Positions 8,616-18,724 of a stretch of DNA of 64,000 bases are shown here, in pieces (the first letter of the stretch is position 1; each line of letters opens with the position of its first letter). The notes under the pieces are model-generated. The model had not been told where the DNA came from and did not search any database. It saw only the letters and a list, made by a program, of their open reading frames with translations. The stretch lies in contig NZ_CP010899.1 in NCBI RefSeq assembly GCF_001274875.1, forward strand, positions 558,001-622,000, given 5' to 3'. Source of the DNA: Spiroplasma kunkelii CR2-3x. Lineage in GTDB: Bacteria; Bacillota_I; Bacilli_A; Mycoplasmatales; Mycoplasmataceae. Position numbers and translations under genes: made by a program.

Positions 8616-9544
8616 TTAACACCTTAAATTGGTATTTTTATTAACAGTAAAATTAGTATTTTTAACTAAATTTCTAAATATTTTTCTATCAGTAGAAACA
8701 TATTTTTTATATTCTCTAAACTTCTCTAAACCATAATAACTATTACAACTAAAACCAATTTTATAACCATTTTTATTACCAAAAGCAAAATAATTCAAGT
8801 TATTTTTAACTGAATAAATTAAATCTTGTTCTGATAATTCAATAACACCAACTTTTGCTTTGAAGTTCTTACAATTTTTACTAAATTGATATGCTTTAAT
8901 GTTAAAATAATAATGATTTTGTGACTTATCATTATTAGCAGTTTTTACAATATATTTAGCAAGATATTTAACAACATCTTCATTCGAACCTGCACGAACT
9001 TTAATATTTTTATTAAAACAGTGTTTTCAATATTGTTGAACTACACTATTAGGTATTTTTTGGTTTAATATTATATGAAAGTGAACTGCTCCGCGATTTT
9101 TATACTCATAAGTATACATATATTTTAAAATTTCTTTATGATTTTTAGAACGAATAGGATTGTTTCATCAACGATTAATATTATTAAAAAATAACTTTAA
9201 GTCTTTTTTACATTTTTTTACATTAGTTTTATTAATTGCATAAGTTAAAGTAAGAAAACTTAAATTTTTATAATTCCAAAAATTTTCATATGTTTTACGA
9301 ATACAATTTCTTTGCGAGCGAATACGACTATTCCACAATTTTTTATCATTTTTTTCCATTATTTTTAATTCTCGTTTTATTACGAGGGTTATTATTAATT
9401 AATTCTAACGGTAAGACAATATTTTTAACATAATTACCATAGAATACTTTTTTAAATAATATTTTTTTTAACATAATTTAAAGCATTCATAATTACATTA
9501 TGACCTTTATTTGTTAAATTATCTTGAATAAAAATATTATTCAT
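8616..9544 (-). pseudogene. Plectrovirus HUH replication initiator (Rep), frameshifted
   Basis: Rolling-circle initiator. The HUH motif RGAVHFHIIL and the Tyr helix VVKYLAKYIVK are intact, as is the motif-I-like FLTLTYA. The N-terminal ~80 codons contain at least two frame changes at A runs (near 9460 and 9355). The minus-strand hairpin GGTAATTG/CAATTACC at 8557-8582 follows the stop. The intact homologue is at 51910-52920. Confidence 0.75.
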
Positions 9545-9548
9545 TTTT

Positions 9549-9745
9549 TTGGTAAACCACAATAAAAACTTTTAATTGAATATATGAATAGTGAATTAAG
9601 AAAATGATTTTTTAAGGGAACTGATTTTAGTAATGTTACTCAGAAACGATTAGATTGGGTAGTTAATGATGTAATTAATGAAAAACTCCGACCGTGTTTA
9701 AATTGAATAAGTGCAAAAGAAGTATTTTTACAGAATATTAAATAA
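9549..9745 (+). pseudogene. IS30-family transposase, C-terminal scrap
   Basis: Encodes LIEYMNSELRKWFFKGTDF and DWVVNDVINEKLRPCLNW followed by AKEVF, the well-known last segment of IS30 transposases after the catalytic Glu. The DDE core and N-terminus are absent, and the scrap begins at the broken 5' end of the rep remnant, so the IS element probably took part in the rearrangement. The 200 bp that follow (to 9951) are AT-rich with no feature seen beyond a likely promoter for the next gene. Confidence 0.7.
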
Positions 9746-9951
9746 ATTTATTAATAAAAAAACTTAATAAATTATTTTTAGTGTGTAAATATATTTAAAA
9801 TATAAATAAAAATTAAAAATATTTTTGATTTTTTTAAATTTATGGTTGATTTTTTAAAATTTTATTATATTATTTAATTAATAAAAATTTGTTGCACTTC
9901 ATTTTACATAATTCAAATTATCAAATTATTAGAGAAAGAAAGGTTTTTAAG

Positions 9952-11172
9952 ATGAAGCATTTTTTTACAGATCGGAAATTATTAATTTATCGTATTATTG
10001 GTATTATATTAATTTTTGCTTTTTTAGTTTGTGATTTTATTTTAGCGTTAAAAACAAAAAGTGGCATTTATGAGCAGTTACCAAGTTATTGAGATCGTTT
10101 AAGCCATTATTATTCATATTTTACAACACAAACAAATTATCTAGTTTTTGTTTATTTTATTTTTTATTTATTTCAAAAAAAATTTAAAAATACAAAACCA
10201 GATTTTATTATTCGCTTAATGGTAACAGTTTATATTACAATGACAATGCTAGTATTTTGATTAGGATTAGCAGTCCAAGGTGATATAGTAACAAATATGA
10301 GTGTTTATGAATGAATTTCAACATTTATTTTGCATACCATTATTCCGATTGCAATGATTTTAAGTTATATTGTTACCGCTGGTGATACATTTTACAAATT
10401 TGAAATCCATCATAAAACTAATTATTGATTAATTTGTTTATATCCTACCCTATATTTAATTTATATTTTAATTCGTGGTTATATTCGACATAGTGACCGC
10501 CAACCAGACAATACTCTATTTCCTTATTTTTTCTTAAATTTTTATGCAACAAATGGTTTTGCCTTATTAGCTGTTGGCTCAGTGTTAATTTTTACCTTAT
10601 GTACTTCATTTCAATATTTTTATATCTGAATTAATAACTTATTTTATTTTCGTAAGCAAATTAAAAAAAATAATATTACCAAAGTTGATCAAATTAAAAT
10701 TATGATAAATATTAAACAATATCGCCAATTAGATCAAAAAGGTAAAATTGCTATGATTCTAGCGATTGTAGTTGCTATTTTTAATATTATTTTTTCCGTT
10801 TTATATTATGTTTATCGTGATATGTGGTCAAAAATCTTAAATTATCCTTATAAAAAAGAACTTATTTTAGCTTTTAGTATTATTATTAGCATTTTTAGTA
10901 TTATTACCTTAGTTTTTTCCATCTTAGGATTAAAAAATCTTTATTGAGCTCGAATTGTGGTTGGCTTTTGTTCAATTGCTTTAGTATGTTTTAATTGAAT
11001 TTGAATTCTTGGCCCTGTGTTTGATATTGTAATTGCAACATTATGTTTAAATAATCATAAATATTCGAAAGTAGATTTGGATTCTTATTTAGTAACACAT
11101 CAGCAACCATTAAAATATAAAGCAAAAATAATTCCTAATGAAATAATTGCTTTTGATGAAGATAAAAAATAA
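9952..11172 (+). CDS. Large membrane protein with Pr6Pr-like N-terminal half
   Basis: 406 residues with about nine or ten hydrophobic segments. The N-terminal half has six segments and the motif YYSYFTTQTNYLVF, typical of the mollicute Pr6Pr membrane family; the C-terminal half carries three or four further helices and a polar tail. The start ATG follows GAGAAAGAAAGG. Function unknown. A shorter relative with the related motif SFYSVQVNI is at 38827-39609 (minus). Ends at a shared terminator with the convergent rnhC. Confidence 0.7.
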
Positions 11173-11198
11173 TCCTTCTAGAAGGATTATTTTTTTAT
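11170..11198. terminator. Bidirectional terminator between membrane gene and rnhC
   Basis: AATCCTTCTAGAAGGATT is a perfect palindrome followed by ATTTTTTT. It lies over the last codons of rnhC on the other strand and directly after the stop of the + gene. Confidence 0.85.
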
Positions 11199-12086
11199 TA
11201 AATTAAAATGTTCTTTTAAAAATTGAGTGTAAGTAATTGCTGGAAGCAGTTTTTTATATTTACGTGCTAGCGCTTTAACATCTTCACTAGCCCCTAAGGG
11301 AAACGATAAATGATATTTTGTTGCAAGTTCATTAATTTTAATTAGAAAGGCGGCACGACTTAAAATCGCGCTACAAGCAATGGCTAATGATTTTTCTTCT
11401 CCTTTAGTAATAAAAACAAGGTTATCTTTTATAATTGTACTTGTTTTACTTTTTTGTAAATATTCAAAATATTTTGTTTGGTTAACAAATTGGTCAATAA
11501 AAATTGTTTTATTATTCAACTTATGTTTTGCCAATAATTGGACTAAAGCTTGATTATGCGCTAAGGTTTTAATAATATGAGCGTTTTGATATTTAGCATA
11601 TCATTTGTTATAAAGTTCATTATTAATAATAATAGTAACACTTTTGACCATTTTTTTAATTATTGGGGCTAAACTTAAAATATGCTGTTTTGTCATCTTT
11701 TTACTATCCTTAATTGGTAACTTTGCTAATTCATTAAAAGTTGCAAGCGGAAGATAAGAAGCAGTAACAACTAGAGGGCCAAAAATATCGCCAACACCAA
11801 CTTCATCGTTACCAATCACATCTTTTTGAAAATATGTCATTGAAATAGAAACATTTTTATTTGGTAAAGTACTCATTAAGGTTGGAAAAAAACGTTTTGC
11901 TTCTTTTTCAGCTTGATAGCCTTGAAACAAAACACTATTTGTTTTATAAATTGTAATAATAATCCCATTTTTATTAAAAACATTAGTTTTATTGGAATCT
12001 GTATTATGAATTGCATAATTTTGATAAGTAGTAATAATTGCTTTAATAATTGTGGAATCAACTTTCTTAAAACTGATATTATTCAT
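11187..12086 (-). CDS. rnhC: Ribonuclease HIII
   Basis: Removes RNA from RNA-DNA hybrids. 299 residues: an N-terminal TBP-like substrate-binding region (about 1-90), then the catalytic block GNDEVGVGDIFGPLVV with Asp and Glu of the DEDD set, DSKKM, and later the Asp in IFIDQFVNQ. The N-terminal domain and the GDxxGP spelling separate HIII from HII. TGA at about 11600 is Trp. Transcribed towards the + membrane gene; divergent from acpS. Confidence 0.9.
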
Positions 12087-12186
12087 ATGATGGCCCTCAT
12101 TATTTTCTTTTATAAAATTATTATATCGTTTTTCAACCTTTTTTGTTAAAATATTAGTAAGTTGTTATCAAACGGAGGAAAAAATT

Positions 12187-12528
12187 ATGATTAAAAATGT
12201 TGGTATTGATATTATTCAAAATAAACGAATTAAATTATCGACAGCATTCATTCAAAAGGTATTAAGTCCAGCTGAAATAAAACAATATGCAACTTTTTTT
12301 GATAAAAATGCTCAACGACAATTTTTAGCAGGACGATGAGCGGCAAAAGAAGCTTTAGTTAAAGCATTAGAAAGTAAGTTAATTTTAAACCAAGTAACAA
12401 TTTGTTTAAAAGATGATAATAACCTTCATGCTGAAGGGCTTTCATTAGAACAAAATGAACTTGTTCATGTTTCAATTAGTCATGAACGAGAGTATAGCGT
12501 TGGCTTTGCCATTTTTTCAACTTTTTAA
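12187..12528 (+). CDS. acpS: Holo-[acyl-carrier-protein] synthase
   Basis: Transfers 4'-phosphopantetheine from CoA to apo-ACP. 113 residues with GIDIIQNKRI (metal-binding Asp) and GRWAAKEALVKAL (catalytic Glu/Lys helix), normal for AcpS. Strong ACGGAGG precedes the ATG. TGA at 12337 is Trp. It depends on CoA, whose own biosynthesis genes in this window are part intact (coaX) and part decayed (coaBC). Confidence 0.92.
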
Positions 12529-12606
12529 TAATTGTTTTTCTTTTTTTCTGCAAAAGTAGAGTATAATGATAGTGGAGAAATTTACAAAAAGGGGGAGAAA
12601 ACATTA

Positions 12607-13533
12607 ATGAATTATTCAATTGATTATATTTTATTTAAAGACTTTTGTAGCAAACTTTTTATTCGTCAATGAATTCTTGAAAATAGATATGTCAGTGATG
12701 GTGTCTTTAAGTTTTTTTTATGAATGTTTATTTTTGCTGTATTTTTTTTATTTACAATTCTTTCATCATGAACTTTTTTACATTATAAAAGTAAAAAAAA
12801 TAGTGCTTCACGTAGTTTACTAAATTGTGTTTCAATTATTGGAGGAATTAGTACCTTTTTCTTTAGTAAATTAATTTGAAATTTAGTGTTAGTACCAGAT
12901 TATTCAATTGATCCAATTTATTATCGAATATTATTAACAGGATATTCATATGTACAATTAACGATTACCTTAGCTATGATTTTCAATAGTCGGCGTTTAG
13001 TTTCACTTTTGTTATATATTGTTTATGCTTCACCATTTGTTATTATTGGACCAGTTATTCTTAATAATTTTAATGATGTAAATCTTCGTTATGATAAAGA
13101 ATTATTTATTATTTTAACTATTTTAGTAATAACGATTTTTATTGCTAGTTTACAATTATGTGGTCTTTTAACCCGTCAAGATGAAAAAAGCAATGTTATT
13201 CGTTTTGCTGTTATTTTAATTCTTTTCAATATTATTAATAATTACTTTAAAATTATCAATTCCAAAATATTGGAAGAAAATATTAAATTGCGTCAATTAT
13301 TCCAACAAATTTATTCTATTACAACATTAATTGTCGATTTATTTGCCTTATTTATTTTGGTATTATATTTGCAGCAAATGTTAACTCGCTCAAGAGATGA
13401 GATTCATCAAATTGAAAATTTAGATTTAATTAAAATTTTAACATTGCAACAACTTAATCCGAATTTACCATTAATTAATTTTTCAAAGGAAGAAATTAAT
13501 CCGAACCATTGGACATTAAAAATGTTGAATTAA
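12607..13533 (+). CDS. Multi-pass membrane protein of unknown function
   Basis: 308 residues with about seven hydrophobic segments and a cytoplasmic tail (SRDEIHQIENLDLIKIL and onwards). AAAAAGGGGGAGAAA precedes the ATG, and a TATAAT-like box is at about 12560. TGA codons at 12670, 12721, 12769 and 12877 encode Trp; without them only the last 215 residues appear. No family recognised. Confidence 0.7.
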
Positions 13534-13655
13534 AAATATTTGTTTTTGATTTACTTATTTTTAATTTATTAAAAATTATGAAACCTTGAAAAACAAACAA
13601 TTTTTAATTAAAACACAATAATATAAAAATGAACAGAATTCAAATGAACAGCCAA

Positions 13656-13690
13656 AAATGTTATTTATCTTTGATAAATAACATTTTTAT
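13656..13690 (+). terminator. Terminator upstream of rpsB operon
   Basis: AAAATGTTATTTATC-TTT-GATAAATAACATTTTT: a 15-bp perfect stem with a T run. The region 13534-13655 before it shows nothing else. Confidence 0.85.
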
Positions 13691-13860
13691 TTGTTTGTTT
13701 AAAACAAAATATGTTATAATTTTATTGCTTGTATTCAATAAAATTAATGATATACAATACACATTTATGGATTCATTTGCCCAGTGCTATTTGTTTTAAT
13801 AAGATAGTGGTAAATGTTAGAAATAAATGGATGTTTTAACGAAAAGGAGAATTAAAAAGA
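13691..13860 (+). promoter_or_regulatory. rpsB promoter and candidate S2-binding leader
   Basis: TTGTTT (13691) and TATAAT (13715-13720, 18-bp spacer) give a promoter. The ~140-nt untranslated leader contains a stem CATTTGCCCAGTGCTAT / GATAGTGGTAAATG around 13776-13828, close to the Shine-Dalgarno AAAAGGAGAA. Such a structured leader suggests autogenous control of rpsB-tsf, as known in several bacteria. This part is inference. Confidence 0.5.
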
Positions 13861-13863
13861 AAT

Positions 13864-14961
13864 ATGGCAAAAGAATTAACAAGAGAAATGTTATGAGAAG
13901 CTGGTGCTCAATTTGGGCATCAAACAAAACGATGAAATCCAAAAATGAAACCACATATTTATGGTGAAAAGAATAAGATTCACATTATTGATCTACAACA
14001 AACATTATGAAGATTAGAAGATATTAAAAAATTAATGGCAAGTATTGCTGCACGTAAGGGAAAAATCTTATTTGTTGGAACAAAAAAACAAGCCAAGTGG
14101 ATTGTTAAGGATGCAGCGGAACGTTGTGAATGTTTTTATGTTAATCAACGTTGATTAGGTGGAACATTAACAAACTTAAAAACAATTCATTTACGTGTTA
14201 AAAGATTATGAAATATTGAACGACAAGAAAAAAATGGGGAATTAAAATTATTACCAAAAAAAGAACAAATGTTAATTAAAAAAGAAAAAGATAAATTAGA
14301 AAAATTCTTAGGTGGAATTAAAGGAATGAAAGAATTACCACAAGCATTATTTGTGGTTGATCCAAAAGAGGAACATATTGCAGTTCGGGAAGCACGCAAA
14401 TTACGAATTTCAGTGATTGCTATTTGCGATACAAATGTTGACCCTGACCCAATTGACTATATTATTCCAGCAAATGATGATACTTCACGCTCAATTGCAA
14501 TTATTACTCATCATATTGTTGATTTATATGGTGATGCAATGGGAATTAAAATGCCAGAACCTCAATTTAAACCAAGTGAATTTACACGCCGTAATGGTTA
14601 TGACAATCGTAATTTACGTGGTGAGCAATATGATAATCGAAGAATGAGTGGAAGAAATGAACGTGAAAAAAAAACATATTCGGCACATAAAGTACAACCT
14701 TCAAGACAAAAAGATGCACCTTCTGTAGAAGAAATTGTTGTAGTTAAAGAAGAACCAGTTTCAATTCCACCACCAAGTTTTAATTTCGATACAATTAATG
14801 TAGTCGATAATGATTTAGAAAAAACATTATTAAAATTAAAAGTTGATGAATTAGAAATTCTTAGTGAAGGATTTGCCTTACCAAAAGAAAAAAAAGCTGA
14901 AATGGTTAGTAAATTAAGTAAACATTTAACAATTGTTGATAATAAAATAGTAAAAAAATAA
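13864..14961 (+). CDS. rpsB: 30S ribosomal protein S2 with long C-terminal extension
   Basis: 365 residues. The first ~240 follow the S2 family ([20 protein letters not shown], then [40 protein letters not shown]). The remaining ~120 are an extension: a basic Asn/Arg-rich linker, a Pro-containing acidic stretch and a C-terminal helical segment ([17 protein letters not shown]), longer than the usual ~250-residue protein. TGA codons encode Trp. First gene of the spiralin locus; tsf follows after 70 bp. Confidence 0.95.
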
Positions 14962-15031
14962 CATAAAAATTAAATTGTATTAAATGGTTAGTTTCAATAC
15001 AAGCACCCTTAAATTTGAAAGGAGAATTAGA

Positions 15032-15922
15032 ATGGCAGTTACTGTACAATTAGTAAAAGAATTAAGATATAGAACAGGAGCCGGAATGCTAGATTGTAAA
15101 AAAGCATTAGAAGCTACTGATGGAAAGATTGAAGAAGCAATTACATGGTTGCGTGAAAAAGGAATTACCAAAGCGGCCAAAAAATCTGATCGAGTTGCTT
15201 CTGAAGGATTAGTTGGTTTAGTAACTAAAGGTGATAAAACAGTTATTTTCGAAGTTAATTCAGAAACCGATTTTGTTGCAAAAAATAAGCAATTTTTAGA
15301 TTTAATGGCAACCGTAGGAGAAACTTTAATTAATAATGAACCGAAAACTGTGGAAGATGCATTAAAAATATCAGTTAATGGTGAATCATTAGAAACTGTT
15401 ATTGTTCATGCTATTGCAACAATTGGTGAAAAGATTACATTACGTCGTTTTAAAATAATTCATTTAAAAGCAGATCAATCAATGGGATTTTATTTACATT
15501 CTAATAATCGCATTGCAACTGTTTTAACTTTTAGTGGTAAAATTGATGAAACAATTGGAAAACAATTAGCAATGCATGTTTCAGCAATGCGCCCACAATT
15601 TATTTCAGGTGATGATATTTCAACGGATTTTTTAAATAGTGAAAAAGCAATTTTAACGGCTGAAGCAAAAAATGATCCCAAAAATGCTGAAAAACCAGAT
15701 AATATTTTAGAAAAAATGGTTGAAGGGCGTTTAAATAAACAATTAGCAGAAATATCATTTTTAAATCAAGTTTTTGTTGTTAATCCTGATCAAAAAATTA
15801 GTGATGTTATAAAAGCAAATAATGTTCATGTTGTTGATATGATTCGTTATGAAGTTGGCGAAGGAATTGAAAAAGAAAAAATTGATTTTGCTTCAGAAGT
15901 AATGACACAAGTTCGCAAATAA
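15032..15922 (+). CDS. tsf: Elongation factor Ts
   Basis: Nucleotide exchange factor for EF-Tu. 296 residues with an N-terminal UBA-like domain (VKELRYRTGAGMLDCKKALE), the EF-Tu-contacting TDFVAKN, and a two-lobed core. The start at 15032 follows AAAGGAGAATTAGA; upstream in-frame codons to 14984 lack a ribosome-binding site and are not conserved. Second gene of the rpsB-tsf-membrane protein-spiralin cluster. Confidence 0.95.
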   Translation: MAVTVQLVKELRYRTGAGMLDCKKALEATDGKIEEAITWLREKGITKAAKKSDRVASEGLVGLVTKGDKTVIFEVNSETDFVAKNKQFLDLMATVGETLINNEPKTVEDALKISVNGESLETVIVHAIATIGEKITLRRFKIIHLKADQSMGFYLHSNNRIATVLTFSGKIDETIGKQLAMHVSAMRPQFISGDDISTDFLNSEKAILTAEAKNDPKNAEKPDNILEKMVEGRLNKQLAEISFLNQVFVVNPDQKISDVIKANNVHVVDMIRYEVGEGIEKEKIDFASEVMTQVRK

Positions 15923-15953
15923 GAATCATTGTGATAGAAAGGAAAGCCTAAAA

Positions 15954-16589
15954 ATGGAAAATACTAAAAAAGGAACAATAATTGCAATCTCGATGGCAGC
16001 ATTTTTATTTGTTGCAGTTAGTTTATCAATTATTGGTTATTTAATTAGTTTTACAAAACGAGAATTTAAAGCACGTTTTATTAATAAAAAAATTTTAATT
16101 ATTTTATTTACAGTGTTAGGAATTAATTTACCAGTTGTTATTCTAGGGATTTTATTACAGTTTGTTATTGATTTTTCAACAACTGCACCATTAATTATTA
16201 TGATTGTGTTAGCTTTTGGCTTGACAGTTGGGGTAGGAGTTTATATTTTCTTATTTTTACAACTAATTGCTGTTGGAATTGATGAAAAGGAAATTGTTTT
16301 TTTAGGGGAGAGAATTTTAATTCGAAAAATTACTCGTGTTGAACGCAATGATAAAACAAATCAATTAGTAATTTATTATACCGAAGGAACCCGTAGTAAA
16401 AAGAAATGTTGTTTTTGATTAGCAAGTCAAACAGGGCAATTTATGATTAATAATGTTAATTTATTAAATCAAGAAATTATGCCATTTATTCTAGAACAGA
16501 CCAAACCAGAATTAAAAGTTAGTGAACAACAATTAAGCGAAGAACCGGTTTCTGAATCAAAAGAAGCTAAAAATACAGAAAAAGATTAA
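15954..16589 (+). CDS. Membrane protein between tsf and spiralin (ORF X)
   Basis: 211 residues: three hydrophobic helices in the first ~115 residues, then a soluble cytoplasmic region and a Glu/Ser-rich tail. It occupies the position of the uncharacterised gene known between tsf and the spiralin gene in S. citri. TGA at 16416 is Trp. AGAAAGGAAAGCC precedes the ATG. Function unknown. Confidence 0.75.
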
Positions 16590-16799
16590 AAAATTTATTT
16601 GAAAAATCTTTTTTTTTATAAATATTTATTGTATAATTACTTCTATAAGGGAAAGAAAAAGAAAGATATAAATTGTATAAAGTAGCGTTAGAAGCAATTA
16701 ATTATTATTAATGTTATTTTTCTCTTATATATTAAATTTAATTTTAATTACATTTACTTTTATAAAAACACTACTTAATAGAGAAAGGGAATATAAGAA
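16590..16799 (+). promoter_or_regulatory. Spiralin promoter region
   Basis: Contains TATAAT at 16632-16637 and a second AT-rich stretch before GAGAAAGGGAATATAAG, the ribosome-binding site. Spiralin is normally the most abundant membrane protein and is known to have its own strong promoter; the exact start site is not determined here. Confidence 0.45.
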
Positions 16800-17522
16800 A
16801 TGAGAAGACTTTTATCGATTTTAGCAGTTTCTGGTGTATCAGTTGTAGGAACAACATCAGTAATCGCATGTAACAAAACTGAAAGTAACAACTTATCAAG
16901 AGTTAAAACAATTGAAGCACCTGAAACTGTAGCGGCAAAAGATGTAACAAAAGTTACAAAAGAAGAAATTAAAAAAGAATTAGATCCTAATGTTTTAAAA
17001 GCAGTACAAGATGTTGTAAAAAAAGCAGAATCAACTGACTTTGTATATGAAATTTATGAAGACAACAAAGGTAAAGCATTAGATAATGTTAATTTAGAAG
17101 CAAGTAAAGTTGATATATATGTTCAAATTACTCCAGCAAAAGATAAAACCGTTGTTATTGGTAAATCAGGATATATTAAAGTAACTTTACCAAAAAATAG
17201 TGAAGTAAAAAAAACAGATATTTCAGTTGTAACAGTGCCTGAACAAACTGTAGAAATTAAAGTAGCCGATGTAACAAATGTTACAAAAACTGAATTAGAA
17301 TTAGTTAATAAAGATGCAAATCTTGTACAAGCTGTTTTAAATGCTATAAAAGAAAAAGTAGCAGGTGTACAAGCAAGTGAATTTGCAATTACAAATAAGG
17401 GTGTAGAGGGAAACTATTCAGCCGCAACTACTGTTGAAGTAACAGTTAAAGCAAATGATAGTTCAACAAAAATTACTGGTGAATTTAAATTCAATGCAAA
17501 AGTAACAGCTACTATAAACTAA
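16800..17522 (+). CDS. spi: Spiralin, major surface lipoprotein
   Basis: 240 residues. The signal peptide MRRLLSILAVSGVSVVGTT ends in the lipobox VIAC (Cys24) and the mature protein starts CNKTESNNLS, almost identical to known spiralins. The mature region contains two related ~100-residue halves with conserved anchors (VYVQITPAKDKTVVIG, GYIKVTLPK, and a C-terminal FKFNAKVTAT). No Trp or other Cys, as is usual. Anchored in the outer leaflet, amphipathic; implicated in insect transmission in S. citri. The terminal Pro/Ala-rich end of S. citri spiralin is missing. Processed by LspA (first gene of the window). Confidence 0.93.
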   Translation: MRRLLSILAVSGVSVVGTTSVIACNKTESNNLSRVKTIEAPETVAAKDVTKVTKEEIKKELDPNVLKAVQDVVKKAESTDFVYEIYEDNKGKALDNVNLEASKVDIYVQITPAKDKTVVIGKSGYIKVTLPKNSEVKKTDISVVTVPEQTVEIKVADVTNVTKTELELVNKDANLVQAVLNAIKEKVAGVQASEFAITNKGVEGNYSAATTVEVTVKANDSSTKITGEFKFNAKVTATIN

Positions 17523-17562
17523 TAGAAAAAATAATAAGAATTACTTTTTCTTATTTAGAACA

Positions 17563-17592
17563 AAATAAAAAAACACTTTGTAAGTGTTTTTT
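17563..17592 (+). terminator. Spiralin terminator
   Basis: AAAAACACTT-TG-TAAGTGTTTTTTT: stem with T run, 40 nt after the stop codon. Confidence 0.85.
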
Positions 17593-17687
17593 TATTCTTT
17601 TTAGTTAAAAAAATCTTTACAATCGTAGAATATCAACTAAAATTAATATAAACAAGATGAAAAAAATAAAAGAGAAGGAGAAAAAGC

Positions 17688-18671
17688 ATGATTAAAAAAA
17701 TTGGAATTTTAACATCTGGTGGTGATTCGCAAGGAATGAATGCGGCAATTGCAGGGGTTATTAAAACAGCACATTTTAAAGGATTAGAAACATATATTAT
17801 TCGTGATGGTTATTTAGGATTAATTAATAATTGAATGGAAGTTGTTGATAATAATTTTGCGGATAATATTATGCGTTTAGGAGGGACTATTATTGGAAGT
17901 GCACGCTTACCGGAATTTAAAGACCCAAAGGTACGAGAAAAAGCTGTTACTAATTTAAAAAAACAAGGAATTGCAGCATTAGTAGTTATTGGTGGTGATG
18001 GCAGTTATCAAGGAGCGCAACGGTTAACAGAGATGGGAATTAATTGTATTGCTTTACCAGGAACAATTGATAATGATATCACTTCATCAGATTATACGAT
18101 TGGTTTTGATACTGCCATTAATATTGTTGTTGAAGCAATTGATCGCTTGCGTGATACAATGCAATCACATAATCGTTGTTCAATTGTGGAAGTAATGGGT
18201 CATGCATGTGGTGATATTGCTTTATATGCTGGAATTGCTGGTGGAGCAGATATTATTTCAATTAACGAAGCTGCTTTATCTGAGACAGAAATTGCTGAGC
18301 GGGTTGCAACATTACATCAAGCACAAAAACGAAGTGTTATTATTGTTGTTAGTGAAATGATTTATCCCGATGTGCATAAATTAGCAAAATTAGTTGAAAG
18401 TAAAAGTGGTTATATTACCCGTGCAATAGTTTTAGGATATACTCAACGAGGTGGTAATCCAACGGCAATGGATCGTTATCGTGCTTTTCAAATGGCACAA
18501 TTTGCTGTTGAACAAATTATTGCGGGAGAAGGTGGTTTAGCAATTGGTAATCACGGTGATCAAATTATTGCTCGTCCAATTGTGGAAGCATTAAGTATTC
18601 CACGACCATCACGGAAAGAAATTTTAACTAAATTTGATGAATTAAATCAGAATATTTATCAAAAATCATAA
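17688..18671 (+). CDS. pfkA: 6-phosphofructokinase
   Basis: Commits fructose-6-phosphate to glycolysis using ATP. 327 residues with [13 protein letters not shown] (ATP site), [17 protein letters not shown] (catalytic Asp pair), [15 protein letters not shown] and [22 protein letters not shown] precedes the ATG. Followed by pyk after 50 bp, the usual spiroplasma pair downstream of spiralin. TGA at 17833 is Trp. Confidence 0.96.
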
Positions 18672-18724
18672 TTTTAGGATAAAATAAGGTGGTAAAATAT
18701 TTTTAGAAGGAGATTATCAAGAGA

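Larger units (their letters stand above)
5227..9544 (-). mobile_element. Plectrovirus provirus remnant B, - strand
   Basis: Reading the minus strand from 9544 down: rep (frameshifted), rep-end hairpin (8557-8582), promoter and leader, ssDNA-binding-type gene, zinc ribbon, small membrane genes, coat, two small membrane genes, Zot-like gene, attachment C-terminus, hairpin. This is the same order as the complete provirus at 51384-58436 but diverged in sequence, and at least seven genes are broken. One internal segment (about 5930-6215) is inverted. Confidence 0.85.

Noticed and set aside
12620-12823. Plus-strand frame in +1 relative to the membrane gene 12607-13533
   Set aside because: When TGA is read as Trp the 308-residue frame is complete with RBS; the overlap is a shadow.
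14187-14399. Minus-strand open frame in rpsB
   Set aside because: Antisense shadow of a well-supported ribosomal protein gene.
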